Source of the DNA: CAYUNA01 sp047629355
GTDB taxonomy: Bacteria > Bacteroidota > Bacteroidia > Chitinophagales > Saprospiraceae
DNA length: 33,494 bases
Direction of reading: 5' to 3'
NCBI GenBank assembly: GCA_047629355.1
Contig: JBLHWU010000046.1
Coordinates: 1-33,494 of the forward strand
In this document: one piece after another, positions 16,401 through 23,695 of the stretch
How positions within the stretch are numbered: the stretch's first letter is position 1
Layout: each line of letters starts with the position of its first letter
Notes under the pieces: model-generated
The model's database searches: none
What the model saw: the letters and a program-made list of their open reading frames with translations, nothing else
What the model was told of the DNA's origin: nothing
Position numbers and translations under genes: made by a program

Positions 16401-16604
16401 ATGACTGGAAGTTTAGCAGCTATTGGAGCTGGATTAGCAGTAATTGGAGCAGCAATTGGAATTGGACAGATTGGCGGTAAAGCTATGGAAGCTATCGCAC
16501 GTCAACCAGATGCAGTTGGTGACATCCGTTCTAACATGATTTTGATGGCAGCACTTGTTGAGGGTGCAGCATTAATCGCTATCCTATTGTCTTTCTTCGT
16601 TTAA
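16401..16604 (+). CDS. atpE: F1Fo ATP synthase subunit c
   Basis: This 67-residue two-helix hairpin protein forms the rotating c-ring. The GxGxG-type helix 1 (AAIGAGLAVIGAAIGIGQ) leads into the conserved cytoplasmic loop ARQPDA (33-38), and helix 2 carries the ion-binding glutamate E54 in LVEGAAL. Q23 on helix 1 is where sodium-type rings also have Gln, but the residue after E54 is Gly rather than Ser/Thr and no Tyr follows, so a proton ring is the better reading. The length is slightly short of E. coli's 79 but within the family range. Both flanking gaps are unusually long for an atp operon and contain hairpins. Confidence 0.95.
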   Translation: MTGSLAAIGAGLAVIGAAIGIGQIGGKAMEAIARQPDAVGDIRSNMILMAALVEGAALIAILLSFFV

Positions 16605-16629
16605 GAAATCGACAAAGCTTAAAAGAGAC

Positions 16630-16665
16630 GAATCAGGTTAGCAACGGTTGGTTGCTGCCTGATTC
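16630..16665. other. Hairpin after atpE
   Basis: GAATCAGGTTAGCAAC (16630-16645) pairs with GTTGCTGCCTGATTC (16651-16665) with a one-base imbalance. It starts 25 bp after the atpE stop codon. It lacks a U-tract, so it may protect the 3' end of the atpE segment or attenuate read-through into atpF. Confidence 0.5.
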
Positions 16666-16700
16666 AACTTCAGTTATTCAAATTTAAATTAAATTCTTTT

Positions 16701-16722
16701 GACACTATAATATTATAGTGTC
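16701..16722. promoter_or_regulatory. Perfect 22-bp palindrome before atpF
   Basis: GACACTATAAT followed by ATTATAGTGTC is a perfect inverted repeat without a spacer, extended by near-complementary TTTT/GAAAA flanks. It lies 24 bp before the atpF start codon. It could be an operator for a dimeric regulator or a hairpin with little loop. Confidence 0.4.
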
Positions 16723-16746
16723 GAAAATTTCTAAATAAGAATTATC

Positions 16747-17259
16747 ATGTTATTTCTATTAGACTTTTCACCGATTAAGCCAGATTTAGGATTGATTCTT
16801 TGGTCTGCTCTTTTCTTTATCCTTTTTTGGGTAATCATGGGAAAAATGGCTTTTGGTCCAATCAAAGATGCTTTATTAGCCCGAGAAAATGATATTCAAG
16901 ATTCTCTTGACCAAGCAAAACAAGCGCGGAAAGAGATGGCCAATTTGAAATCAGAAAACGAAGCTTTGTTGGCACAAGCCAGAGAAGAACGTACGGCTAT
17001 TTTGAAAGAAGCCAAAGAAGTCGCAGCTAATTTTGAAGCAGAACAACGCGGAAAAGCCAAAGAGAAGATTCAGAAAATGATTGCTGACGCGAAGCAAGAA
17101 ATCACCAACATGAAAATGGAAGCCGTAACTGATTTGAAAAATCAAGCGGGTAACATGGCAGTAGAAATTGCGGAAAAAGTGATTCGTCAAACTTTGAAGA
17201 ATGACGGTGCGCAAACGAAATTGGTGAGCCAATTGGTGAAAGAAATAAAGTTAAATTAA
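16747..17259 (+). CDS. atpF: F1Fo ATP synthase subunit b
   Basis: The 170-residue protein is the peripheral stalk: one N-terminal membrane helix (about 14-36, LILWSALFFILFWVIMGKM) followed by a long charged coiled coil with the family's LLARENDIQDSLDQA segment and alternating Ala/Lys/Glu heptads to the end (VSQLVKEIKLN). It anchors the delta subunit and the F1 head to subunit a. It lies between hairpin-rich gaps, downstream of atpE and 91 bp upstream of atpH. Length and layout are normal. Confidence 0.95.
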   Translation: MLFLLDFSPIKPDLGLILWSALFFILFWVIMGKMAFGPIKDALLARENDIQDSLDQAKQARKEMANLKSENEALLAQAREERTAILKEAKEVAANFEAEQRGKAKEKIQKMIADAKQEITNMKMEAVTDLKNQAGNMAVEIAEKVIRQTLKNDGAQTKLVSQLVKEIKLN

Positions 17260-17261
17260 TT

Positions 17262-17337
17262 GAGGAGTCAGGGGTCAGGAGTCAGGAGTCAGGCAGCAAT
17301 AGCTTGGAAACTCTGACCCCTGACCCTTGCCCCTGAC
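17262..17337. repeat. GAGTCAG 7-base repeats as an inverted repeat, atpF-atpH gap
   Basis: The left arm reads GAGTCAG, GGGTCAG, GAGTCAG, GAGTCAG (about 17265-17292) and the right arm reads CTGACCC, CTGACCC, TTGCCCC, TGAC (17313-17337). The two are imperfectly complementary across roughly 20 nt. This fills nearly the whole gap between the atpF stop and the atpH start. Confidence 0.65.
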
Positions 17338-17350
17338 AACTATAAAAAAG

Positions 17351-17920
17351 ATGTCTGTACAAAGAATAGCTTCGCGGTATTCCAAGTCTTTGATTAACTT
17401 AGCCCAGGAATTGAATAAACTGGAAGAGGTTAAGGAAGATATGAAAACGTTTGCTGCTGCCTTAGAAAGTCGAGATTTGTATTTGTTGTTCAAAAGTCCA
17501 ATTGTTAAAGCTCAGAAGAAAGCAGAAATTGTGAAAGCGATTTTTGATGGAAAATTGGGCGAATTGACGATGAACTTCATTTTACTTTTGGTGAAAAAAG
17601 GTCGAGAACCTTATTTTCCAGAAGTAGTACATGAGTTTTTGGAGCAAAATAAAACACTCGACCACGTTACCTCAATCAAAATTACGACTGCAGAAAAAGT
17701 GGATGACGCAGCGTTGGAAGCGATTAAAGCTGAGTTTTTGAAAAGTGGGAATACGGACGATAATATCGAAGTAGAAACTGCTATCGATCCAGAATTGATT
17801 GGTGGATTTGTTGTTGAATTTGGTGATCGTTTGTACGATGCTAGTGTTCGACACAAATTGGCAAACTTGAAAAAAGAATTTGTAGGGAATCATTATACCT
17901 CGCAAGTTAATGCAAGATAA
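17351..17920 (+). CDS. atpH: F1Fo ATP synthase subunit delta
   Basis: This cytoplasmic subunit joins the peripheral stalk to the top of the F1 head. The chosen ATG at 17351 gives 189 residues beginning MSVQRIASRYSKSLINLAQE, the standard N-terminus; a TTG start at 17327 would lie inside the repeat arm and add eight residues. The helical N-terminal domain contains LLFKSPIVKAQKK and KLGELTMNFILLLVKKGR, and the C-terminal part contains the conserved IDPELIGGFVVEFGDRLYDASV and ends with the LKKEF helix. The length is slightly above E. coli's 177. Confidence 0.93.
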   Translation: MSVQRIASRYSKSLINLAQELNKLEEVKEDMKTFAAALESRDLYLLFKSPIVKAQKKAEIVKAIFDGKLGELTMNFILLLVKKGREPYFPEVVHEFLEQNKTLDHVTSIKITTAEKVDDAALEAIKAEFLKSGNTDDNIEVETAIDPELIGGFVVEFGDRLYDASVRHKLANLKKEFVGNHYTSQVNAR

Positions 17921-17929
17921 AAACTAACA

Positions 17930-17967
17930 GTTGACGGCGGACTACCCACGGTGGACGGTTTGCACGT
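17930..17967. repeat. GTTGACG-type 7-base repeat block, atpH-atpA gap
   Basis: The block reads as GTTGACG, GCGGACT, ACCCACG, GTGGACG, GTTTGCA, CGT. It resembles the block at 547-576 in reverse complement. The remaining roughly 95 bp before atpA is AT-rich and holds no other clear feature. Confidence 0.45.
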
Positions 17968-18062
17968 AAAAACTTTTAGTGACAATATAATGGTCGATTC
18001 TTTTCATTTATTTGAAAAATTGGCCAAATCCATTTAATTTTCATTATCATAAAATATAAAAA

Positions 18063-19649
18063 ATGGTTGACGTAAGACCTGAAGAAATTTCAGCAATACT
18101 CAAACAACAATTGTCTGGTTTCAAAACAGCTACCGAATTGGAAGAGGTAGGTACTGTTTTGCAAGTAGGTGATGGTATTGCACGTGTTTACGGCTTGGAT
18201 AGCGCACAAGCTGGTGAATTGGTAACTTTTGAAACTGGTGTTGAAGCCATCGTTTTGAACTTGGAAGAAGACAATGTAGGGGTAGTATTGATGGGACCAA
18301 GTGACAAGATTCGGGAAGGTTCTACAGTACGTCGTACTGGTCGGATTGCTTCTTTGAATGTAGGCGAAGAATTCGTCGGTCGAGTTGTGAATGCATTGGG
18401 AGAGCCGATTGATGGAAAAGGTCCTATTGGTGGCAAGAAATACGAGATGCCGATTGAGCGGAAAGCACCAGGGGTAATTTACCGAGAGCCAGTAGCTGAA
18501 CCATTGCAGACCGGTATCAAAGCGATTGACGCGATGATTCCAATTGGCCGTGGACAGCGGGAGTTAATCATTGGTGACCGTCAGACGGGTAAAACTGCCA
18601 TTGCAATTGACACGATTATTAACCAAAAAGAATTTTACGATAGAGGCGAACCTGTATTCTGCATTTATGTAGCGACTGGTCAAAAGTCTTCTACCGTTGC
18701 CAACGTTGCGAAAACCTTGGAAGAAAATGGTGCGATGCCTTATACGGTAATCGTAGCAGCTTCTGCGGCAGACCCAGCACCACTTCAGTTTTATGCTCCG
18801 TTTACGGGTGCGGCGATTGGAGAATTTTTCCGTGATACAGGTCGTCCGGCATTGATTATTTATGATGATTTGTCTAAGCAAGCAGTAGCTTACCGTGAGG
18901 TATCGTTGTTGTTGCGTCGTCCTCCGGGTCGTGAGGCATATCCTGGTGATGTATTTTACTTACACTCCCGTTTGTTGGAGCGTGCAGCAAAAATCATCAA
19001 CTCTGATAAAATTGCTAACGACATGAACGATTTACCGAAGTCTTTGAAAGACGCAGGTATCGTTAGAGGTGGTGGTTCATTAACGGCATTGCCGATTATT
19101 GAAACACAAGCGGGTGATGTATCAGCGTATATTCCAACCAATGTAATTTCGATTACAGATGGTCAGATTTTCTTGGAATCTAACTTGTTTAACGCAGGTG
19201 TTCGACCAGCGATTAACGTAGGTATCTCAGTAAGTCGAGTAGGAGGAAATGCGCAGATTAAATCCATGAAAAAAGTATCTGGTACTTTGAAATTGGATCA
19301 GGCACAATACCGGGAGTTGGAAGCATTTGCGAAATTCGGTTCGGATTTGGATGCATCGACTCAGGCTGTATTGGCAAAAGGAGAGCGTAATGTGGAAGTT
19401 TTGAAACAACCACAATTCTCACCAATGGCAGTAGAAAAGCAAGTAGCAATTATCTATTTGGCTTCTAAAAACTTGATGCGTAATGTTCCTGTTGATAAAA
19501 TCCGTGATTTTCAAGAAATTTTCTTGTTGAAACTGGAAAACATGGAAGCAGAAACGTTGAAAACGTTGAAAGCTGGTAAATTGACGGACGATGCTAAAGC
19601 GACTTTAGAGCGTGTAGCAGCAGAGTTGGTACCACAATATAAAGGATAA
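18063..19649 (+). CDS. atpA: F1Fo ATP synthase subunit alpha
   Basis: The 528-residue alpha subunit forms the non-catalytic nucleotide sites of the F1 hexamer. It starts MVDVRPEEISAILKQQL, with the beta-barrel segment VLQVGDGIARVYGL, the P-loop GDRQTGKT (171-178), the arginine-finger-bearing region with SRLLERAA and the ATP synthase alpha signature GRPALIIYDDLSKQAVAY, PPGREAYPGD and the ISVSRVGGNAQ segment. Length and motifs are normal. The gap to atpG (93 bp) is almost filled by a 7-base repeat inverted repeat. Its beta partner AtpD is not encoded in the window; in many Bacteroidota atpDC lie elsewhere. Confidence 0.97.
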   Translation: MVDVRPEEISAILKQQLSGFKTATELEEVGTVLQVGDGIARVYGLDSAQAGELVTFETGVEAIVLNLEEDNVGVVLMGPSDKIREGSTVRRTGRIASLNVGEEFVGRVVNALGEPIDGKGPIGGKKYEMPIERKAPGVIYREPVAEPLQTGIKAIDAMIPIGRGQRELIIGDRQTGKTAIAIDTIINQKEFYDRGEPVFCIYVATGQKSSTVANVAKTLEENGAMPYTVIVAASAADPAPLQFYAPFTGAAIGEFFRDTGRPALIIYDDLSKQAVAYREVSLLLRRPPGREAYPGDVFYLHSRLLERAAKIINSDKIANDMNDLPKSLKDAGIVRGGGSLTALPIIETQAGDVSAYIPTNVISITDGQIFLESNLFNAGVRPAINVGISVSRVGGNAQIKSMKKVSGTLKLDQAQYRELEAFAKFGSDLDASTQAVLAKGERNVEVLKQPQFSPMAVEKQVAIIYLASKNLMRNVPVDKIRDFQEIFLLKLENMEAETLKTLKAGKLTDDAKATLERVAAELVPQYKG

Positions 19650-19655
19650 ATTATT

Positions 19656-19737
19656 AATGATGAATGATAAATGATAAATGATGAATGCTTCGCGCGTCCA
19701 TTATTCATTATTCATCATTCATCGTTTATCATTCAAT
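19656..19737. repeat. ATGATGA 7-base repeats as an inverted repeat, atpA-atpG gap
   Basis: The left arm (about 19656-19688) is built of ATGATGA/ATGATAA units, and the right arm (about 19701-19737) of CATTATT/CATCATT units. They are near-complementary around a GCTTCGCGCGTC loop. It starts seven bases after the atpA stop and ends five bases before the atpG ATG, so the inverted repeat covers almost the whole gap. The same family appears at 30390-30480. Confidence 0.7.
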
Positions 19738-19742
19738 AGCAA

Positions 19743-20633
19743 ATGGCAAATTTAAAAGAAGTACGTGACCGGATTCAGTCGGTAAACAATACGCAGCAGA
19801 TTACCAAAGCAATGAAAATGGTATCAGCAGCGAAATTGCGTCGAGCGCAAATGGCGATTACGAAGATGCGACCGTATGCAAACAAATTGGATGAAATGTT
19901 GCGTAACATATTGTCTAATTTGGGTAGTAGCGCAGAATCTTCTTTCGGCATTGAGCGACCTGTCACCAAAGCGGTGCAAGTAGTCGTGACTTCCAATAGA
20001 GGATTGGCGGGCGCATTCAATAGCAATGTCATCAAGGCGGCGGTAGCGAATATCAATGAGAACTATTCAGAGGTGTACGAAGCAGGCAATTTGACCATTT
20101 TGTGTATTGGTAAAAAAGGATACGAATACTTCAGAAAGCGGTATTTAAAAGCCAACATTCCAGCAGAACATGTCTTGTTGTTTGACAAGCTGACCTATGA
20201 CAATGTTGCTAAAGTATCGCAGCTATTGATGGACGGTTTTGTAGCGGGCGAATACGATGCAGTAGATGTAGCGTATGGTCGTTTCAAAAATGCAGGAATG
20301 CAGTTTGCTGAAAATGAAGCATGGTTACCGGTACCAAAAACGGAAGTAGCAGAAGGTGCAAGTGAAAGTAAAGCATGGTACATTTTTGAACCAGATATGC
20401 ATACCTTGTTGGAAGAGTTGATTCCAAGTATTTTACAGACTTCTTTCCAGAAGTACTTGTTGGATACGCACGCATCTGAGCATGGCGCACGGATGACAGC
20501 GATGGATAAAGCGACGGACAACGCACAGGACTTATTGAAAGAATTGAAATTGAGCTATAATAAAGCGCGGCAAGAAGCGATTACGAATGAAATTTTGGAG
20601 ATTGTTGGGGGAGCGGCTGCGTTGGAAGGGTAG
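19743..20633 (+). CDS. atpG: F1Fo ATP synthase subunit gamma
   Basis: The 296-residue gamma subunit is the central rotor shaft. It shows the N-terminal helix MANLKEVRDRIQSVNNTQQI and ITKAMKMVSAAKLRRAQ. The central Rossmann-like part contains VVVTSNRGLAGAFNSN, and the C-terminal helix contains EHGARMTAMDKATDNAQDLL and ITNEILEIVGGAAAL, the family signature. It is the last gene of the operon: an intrinsic terminator follows 28 bp after the stop codon. Epsilon and beta are missing from this locus. Confidence 0.96.
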   Translation: MANLKEVRDRIQSVNNTQQITKAMKMVSAAKLRRAQMAITKMRPYANKLDEMLRNILSNLGSSAESSFGIERPVTKAVQVVVTSNRGLAGAFNSNVIKAAVANINENYSEVYEAGNLTILCIGKKGYEYFRKRYLKANIPAEHVLLFDKLTYDNVAKVSQLLMDGFVAGEYDAVDVAYGRFKNAGMQFAENEAWLPVPKTEVAEGASESKAWYIFEPDMHTLLEELIPSILQTSFQKYLLDTHASEHGARMTAMDKATDNAQDLLKELKLSYNKARQEAITNEILEIVGGAAALEG

Positions 20634-20660
20634 AATTCTTGATTTTTAAAAGATATAAGG

Positions 20661-20694
20661 AAAGGGTGGAGCTGGTTGGCTTCGCCCTTTTTTT
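20661..20694 (+). terminator. Intrinsic terminator of the atp operon
   Basis: AAAGGGTGGAGC (20661-20672) pairs with GCTTCGCCCTTT (20679-20690), with two imperfect positions, and runs into a T-tract. This is the clearest intrinsic terminator on the plus strand and closes the atpBEFHAG unit. Confidence 0.8.
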
Positions 20695-20703
20695 GTTTAA
20701 TCT

Positions 20704-20941
20704 TTATTGATATTGGCTTTGATTTTTAGGGCTAATACTTTTTTTATTTAAAGATGCTTTGATTTCTTTCTTGTCAGTTTCTGATAATTCTTCTACTTTG
20801 ATGTTAAACTTATTACCCTTTAAAAATGCTTGTATGAAATTTAGATTTTTTTGCTAGTTTTCTTTAGAGTGAAGAGGGTTTGATGGATTGCAAGAATTCA
20901 TCAAAGACTTGCGAATAGATATCTTCAGGAAAGAAATTGAA
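20704..20941 (-). pseudogene. Decayed small gene, two broken frames
   Basis: On the minus strand an open segment at 20864-20941 encodes 25 residues, including PEDIYSQVFDEFLQSIKPSS, and ends in a stop. A second segment at 20704-20853, in another frame, encodes 49 residues, including FNIKVEELSETDKKEIKAS. Both read like ordinary protein sequence, but neither has a start codon or adequate length, so this may be the frameshifted remains of one small gene, for example an antitoxin-like protein. Family unknown. It lies downstream of the DUF6952 gene, past that operon's terminator. Confidence 0.25.
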
Positions 20942-20956
20942 CTATGAAAATAAAAA

Positions 20957-20985
20957 AAGACCCACTTTACTCAAGCAGGTCTTTC
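20957..20985 (-). terminator. Intrinsic terminator of the redox operon
   Basis: On the minus strand AAAGACC (20985-20979) pairs with GGTCTTT (20963-20957) and continues into a run of T. It lies 26 bp past the stop of the DUF6952 gene and would end the peroxiredoxin-thioredoxin-DUF6952 transcript. Confidence 0.7.
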
Positions 20986-21010
20986 TCATATCTCTAAAAT
21001 CACCGCCAAT

Positions 21011-21268
21011 TCACGTATCAATACTTCCCATCACTCGCTGCATAAAACCATTTAACGCTTCTTTCTGCGGCGTACCCTGAACGATCATTTGGTGTACTTC
21101 GATTGCGCCATACAAATTGGACAACAACTCACCAATCACATCCAAATCAGCGTCTTTTAACGAAGAAATTTCCGTAATTTCTTCTAATACCTCAATCGTT
21201 TCGTGCAAATAATCAACATCTTTGCGCTTAGCAAATTCCGTTAATTGTTTAATTATTGGTAACTTCAT
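21011..21268 (-). CDS. DUF6952 family protein
   Basis: This 85-residue, mostly helical, acidic protein begins MKLPIIKQLTEFAKRKDVDY and contains EVLEEITEISSLKDADLDVIG and GTPQKEALNGFMQRVMGS. From memory this is the small Bacteroidota-specific DUF6952 family, found next to thioredoxin and peroxiredoxin genes; its function is not established. The start codon overlaps the end of the thioredoxin gene by 20 bp, so the two are translationally coupled and probably work together, perhaps as a thioredoxin partner. No cysteine is present, so it is not itself a redox enzyme. Confidence 0.8.
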   Translation of the reverse strand: MKLPIIKQLTEFAKRKDVDYLHETIEVLEEITEISSLKDADLDVIGELLSNLYGAIEVHQMIVQGTPQKEALNGFMQRVMGSIDT

Positions 21269-21563
21269 GAACCATCGTTTTTAACAAATCAAATTTATTG
21301 GTTTGTACTTGATTGACAAAATCGCCTTTTCTGAAAGCAGCAAAAGTAGGTAAGTTATCCACATTTGCGAGCTTGCGCGAGTTGGGAAATTTCTCAGCAT
21401 CCACAATTACGAAAGAAACGCCCGCATTTTCTGCTGCCAATTTCTTGAATTTTGGCTTCATAATGCGGCAATTACCACACCAGCCCGCCGAATATTGCAC
21501 AATTACTGTATCGTTTTCTTGCACCAATTCCGCTAAGTTATCTTGATTTAATTCCTGTACCAT
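21249..21563 (-). CDS. Thioredoxin family protein with a CGNC active site
   Basis: The 104-residue single-domain cytoplasmic thioredoxin has active site WCGNC (C29, C32), where the classical form is WCGPC, and the cis-proline P72 in DNLPTFAAF. The strand VIVQYSAGW and the FVIVDAEKFP strand fit the fold. Replacing Pro by Asn in the active site alters the redox potential in other thioredoxins; here it likely tunes the protein to one partner. It lies between the peroxiredoxin (85 bp upstream) and DUF6952 (overlapping), so its natural role is probably reduction of that peroxiredoxin. Confidence 0.9.
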   Translation of the reverse strand: MVQELNQDNLAELVQENDTVIVQYSAGWCGNCRIMKPKFKKLAAENAGVSFVIVDAEKFPNSRKLANVDNLPTFAAFRKGDFVNQVQTNKFDLLKTMVHEVTNN

Positions 21564-21596
21564 ATTTTTAATTTTTTGTTATTGAATTTTGTGAGC

Positions 21597-21629
21597 AGAC
21601 TTGGCAAGTTTTCAAAACTTGAAAAGTCT
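21597..21629. repeat. Hairpin in the peroxiredoxin-thioredoxin gap
   Basis: CAAGTTTT and AAAACTTG (21605-21621) form a perfect stem with one-base spacing, and AGACTT/AAGTCT extend it across two mismatches. This inverted repeat lies inside an operon rather than at its end and, from memory, resembles a short repeat common in Bacteroidota. Confidence 0.5.
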
Positions 21630-21647
21630 CCTTAACTCAAAAATCAA

Positions 21648-22277
21648 TTAATTCATACTCAAATACGATGCAACACCGGTACGGTCAGCTGTCATTGCTT
21701 CTTTACCGTCTTCCCAGTTGGCAGGGCAAACTTCACCTTTCTCCTGTACGTGTGTAAATGCGTCAATCAATCGCAAATATTCGTTGACATTACGACCAAT
21801 CGGCATGTGGTTGATACCTTCGTGAAAAACCGTTCCTTCTTCATCAATCAAGTAGGTAGCACGGTAGGTTACATTGTCGCCTTCCAATATTTTTAGACCA
21901 TTTTCCTCTATTTCTGTAGTATCTAAAATGCCAAGGACATTCGACAAATTACGGTTAGAATCGGCAATTAAATTATAAGTAACGCCTTCAATTCCACCAT
22001 TGTCTTTTTGGGTACTCAACCAAGCAAAGTGCACTTCTGGTGTATCGCAAGACGCACCAATAACGATGGTATTTCTTTTCTCGAATTCACCTAAAGCCGC
22101 TTGAAATGCGTGCAATTCGGTTGGACAAACAAAAGTAAAATCCTTTGGATACCAAAATACCAATACTTTTTTCTTATTGTCTATCGCTTCTTTTAAAACG
22201 TTAATTTTGATGGTATCGCCCATTTCGTTCATCGCGTTGACCTCTAAATTTGGGAACTTTTTTCCTACTATTGACAT
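21648..22277 (-). CDS. 2-Cys peroxiredoxin (AhpC/TSA type)
   Basis: This 209-residue cytoplasmic peroxidase reduces hydrogen peroxide and organic peroxides. The peroxidatic cysteine C51 is in DFTFVCPTELHAF, and the resolving cysteine C184 in GEVCPANW; H/F residues such as EVHFAWL match the AhpC type. Catalysis uses a disulfide that a thioredoxin must reduce, which fits the thioredoxin gene next in the operon. It is the first gene of the three-gene minus-strand operon; its promoter should lie in 22278-22400, but no clear box was found. Confidence 0.93.
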   Translation of the reverse strand: MSIVGKKFPNLEVNAMNEMGDTIKINVLKEAIDNKKKVLVFWYPKDFTFVCPTELHAFQAALGEFEKRNTIVIGASCDTPEVHFAWLSTQKDNGGIEGVTYNLIADSNRNLSNVLGILDTTEIEENGLKILEGDNVTYRATYLIDEEGTVFHEGINHMPIGRNVNEYLRLIDAFTHVQEKGEVCPANWEDGKEAMTADRTGVASYLSMN

Positions 22278-22658
22278 CTTATCGTATTTTTTAAAATTAA
22301 ATTTTGATGAATATTTTAGGACTACAAAACCGCGTATTTAAACAATGGTTTTGTTGAAAACAGCAGTTGACGCTTTTATGACAAGTGAGGAAGAGGGTAA
22401 AGAAGATAATTAGGAAAGAATACAATTTTTAAATTAAAATTTTTAATGCAGTATTAATTCGGTTTTTCATTTTGAAAAGTAGATGATAGTTTTTATGAAT
22501 AAAATTTAATTCGGATAATTTGGAATGGAAATTACTATTTTACTGCTTATGAAGCAGTAGATAAATAGATATTCAAGACTCTGATGTCAAATACCTCAAC
22601 CAAATTTATCCGACACTATTGAATAGGTAACTTTATTTATTTTACCTATGTAATCGTC
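22278..22658. other. Intergenic region between truA and the peroxiredoxin operon
   Basis: A 381-bp AT-rich region without a convincing frame. It contains a short CTGCTT/AAGCAG hairpin near 22542-22556. Near the truA end, ATAGGTAA/TTACCTAT (22623-22649) is a probable weak terminator for truA on the minus strand. Nothing else was recognised. Confidence 0.5.
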
Positions 22659-23450
22659 CTAATTTTTTAATCCCATTTTCAAAAATTCACACATCTCAGA
22701 AACAGCCGTCATTTTCAAATAAGGATATTCTACTTTTGATAAATACAAACCATGTGGTTTCGCAGGTTTTTTCGGCATCTCGAATTGTTTCGACAGCATT
22801 TTCTCAAAAGTTGCTAAGGATAATTTTCCTTTGCCAACATCGAGTAGGAATGCCATACAAAGTCGAACCATACCTCGTAAAAAACGGTTACCAGTGATGG
22901 TGAATCGTAGTCGGTTTTGGTTAGTATTAAAAAATAATTGGGCATTGGTAACTTGACAAATCGTGTGGTTATGGGCATCAGGGCTCTTACAAAATGATTT
23001 AAAATTGGTGTACTGCGTCAAGAGTTGCACCGCTTGTTGCATTGCAGCAATATCGAAATTTTCTAATTCATAATAAGAGCTGTATTTTACTAAAAAGGGC
23101 GATTTTTTAAAATGAATAAAGTAATCATAAGTACGAGAAATGGCATCAAAGCGGGAATGCTGATGGTCTGCCATTTCTAAAATATCGAATACGACAATTT
23201 GCTTAGGAAGGGTTTTATTGAGTCGGAATTTCAAATCAAAATCGAAGGTTTTTTCTATTTTAAAATTTAGAAAGTACTGACTTGCGTGAACCTGTGCATC
23301 CGTACGTCCACAGCCATGAACAAACACAGGTACGTTGAAAATTTGCGTTAATGCTTTTTCAATCGCTTCCTGTACAGAAGGGACATTGGGCTGAAATTGC
23401 CAACCGCGATAGGTACTGCCGTCGTAGGCGATGTGTAGGAAATAGTTCAT
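22659..23450 (-). CDS. truA: tRNA pseudouridine(38-40) synthase
   Basis: The 263-residue enzyme isomerises uridines 38-40 of the tRNA anticodon arm. The catalytic aspartate D51 is in GCGRTDAQVHASQY; the N-terminal YFLHIAYDGSTYRGWQFQ, RFDAISRTYDYFIH, and the C-terminal RFTITGNRFLRGMVRLCMAFL segments are all TruA hallmarks. Length is normal. The gene stands alone; upstream lie a composite repeat and the terminator of the neighbouring PorE-like gene, so its promoter must be near the repeat or in the short gap before it. Confidence 0.95.
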   Translation of the reverse strand: MNYFLHIAYDGSTYRGWQFQPNVPSVQEAIEKALTQIFNVPVFVHGCGRTDAQVHASQYFLNFKIEKTFDFDLKFRLNKTLPKQIVVFDILEMADHQHSRFDAISRTYDYFIHFKKSPFLVKYSSYYELENFDIAAMQQAVQLLTQYTNFKSFCKSPDAHNHTICQVTNAQLFFNTNQNRLRFTITGNRFLRGMVRLCMAFLLDVGKGKLSLATFEKMLSKQFEMPKKPAKPHGLYLSKVEYPYLKMTAVSEMCEFLKMGLKN

Positions 23451-23502
23451 TTGGTGGGTAAGGTAGTAATTTTAGGGTTGCTTATTACAAGGTGAAAAAA
23501 TG

Positions 23503-23617
23503 AGAAGCGAGAAAACCGTAAGATTTTCGAGCTTCAAAAAATATATTTTGCGCTACCTGCCGCAGGCAAGGCGCACGACTTTTATTGGAGAGCGAAAATT
23601 GCAAACCTTCGCTCTCC
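23503..23617. repeat. Composite three-hairpin repeat, copy 2 (inverted)
   Basis: In reverse complement this element contains, in order, a GGAGAGCGAA hairpin (23587-23617), a GC-rich hairpin with CCTGCCGCAGG, and a third segment with TTTTTTGAAGCTCGAAAAT and GTTTTCTCGCTT. These last parts match 8656-8721 closely; the first hairpin keeps position and shape but not the exact GAGGGA sequence. It lies upstream of truA. Confidence 0.6.
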
Positions 23618-23627
23618 TTAAAACATA

Positions 23628-23667
23628 AAAAAAGCTGTACAGAACTCAATATCCATACAGCTTTTTT
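23628..23667 (-). terminator. Terminator of the PorE-like gene
   Basis: A perfect 12-bp inverted repeat AAAAAAGCTGTA / TACAGCTTTTTT (23628-23639 with 23656-23667) provides a T-tract on either strand. It begins 29 bp past the stop codon at 23696 on the minus strand. Confidence 0.8.
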
Positions 23668-23695
23668 GAAAGCAAAATCAATGCTAAAGTCAATC

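Noticed and set aside
16401..16604. Sodium-dependent c-ring
   Set aside because: Q23 fits the sodium signature, but the Ser/Thr after the ion-binding Glu and the downstream Tyr are missing, so a proton ring is more likely.
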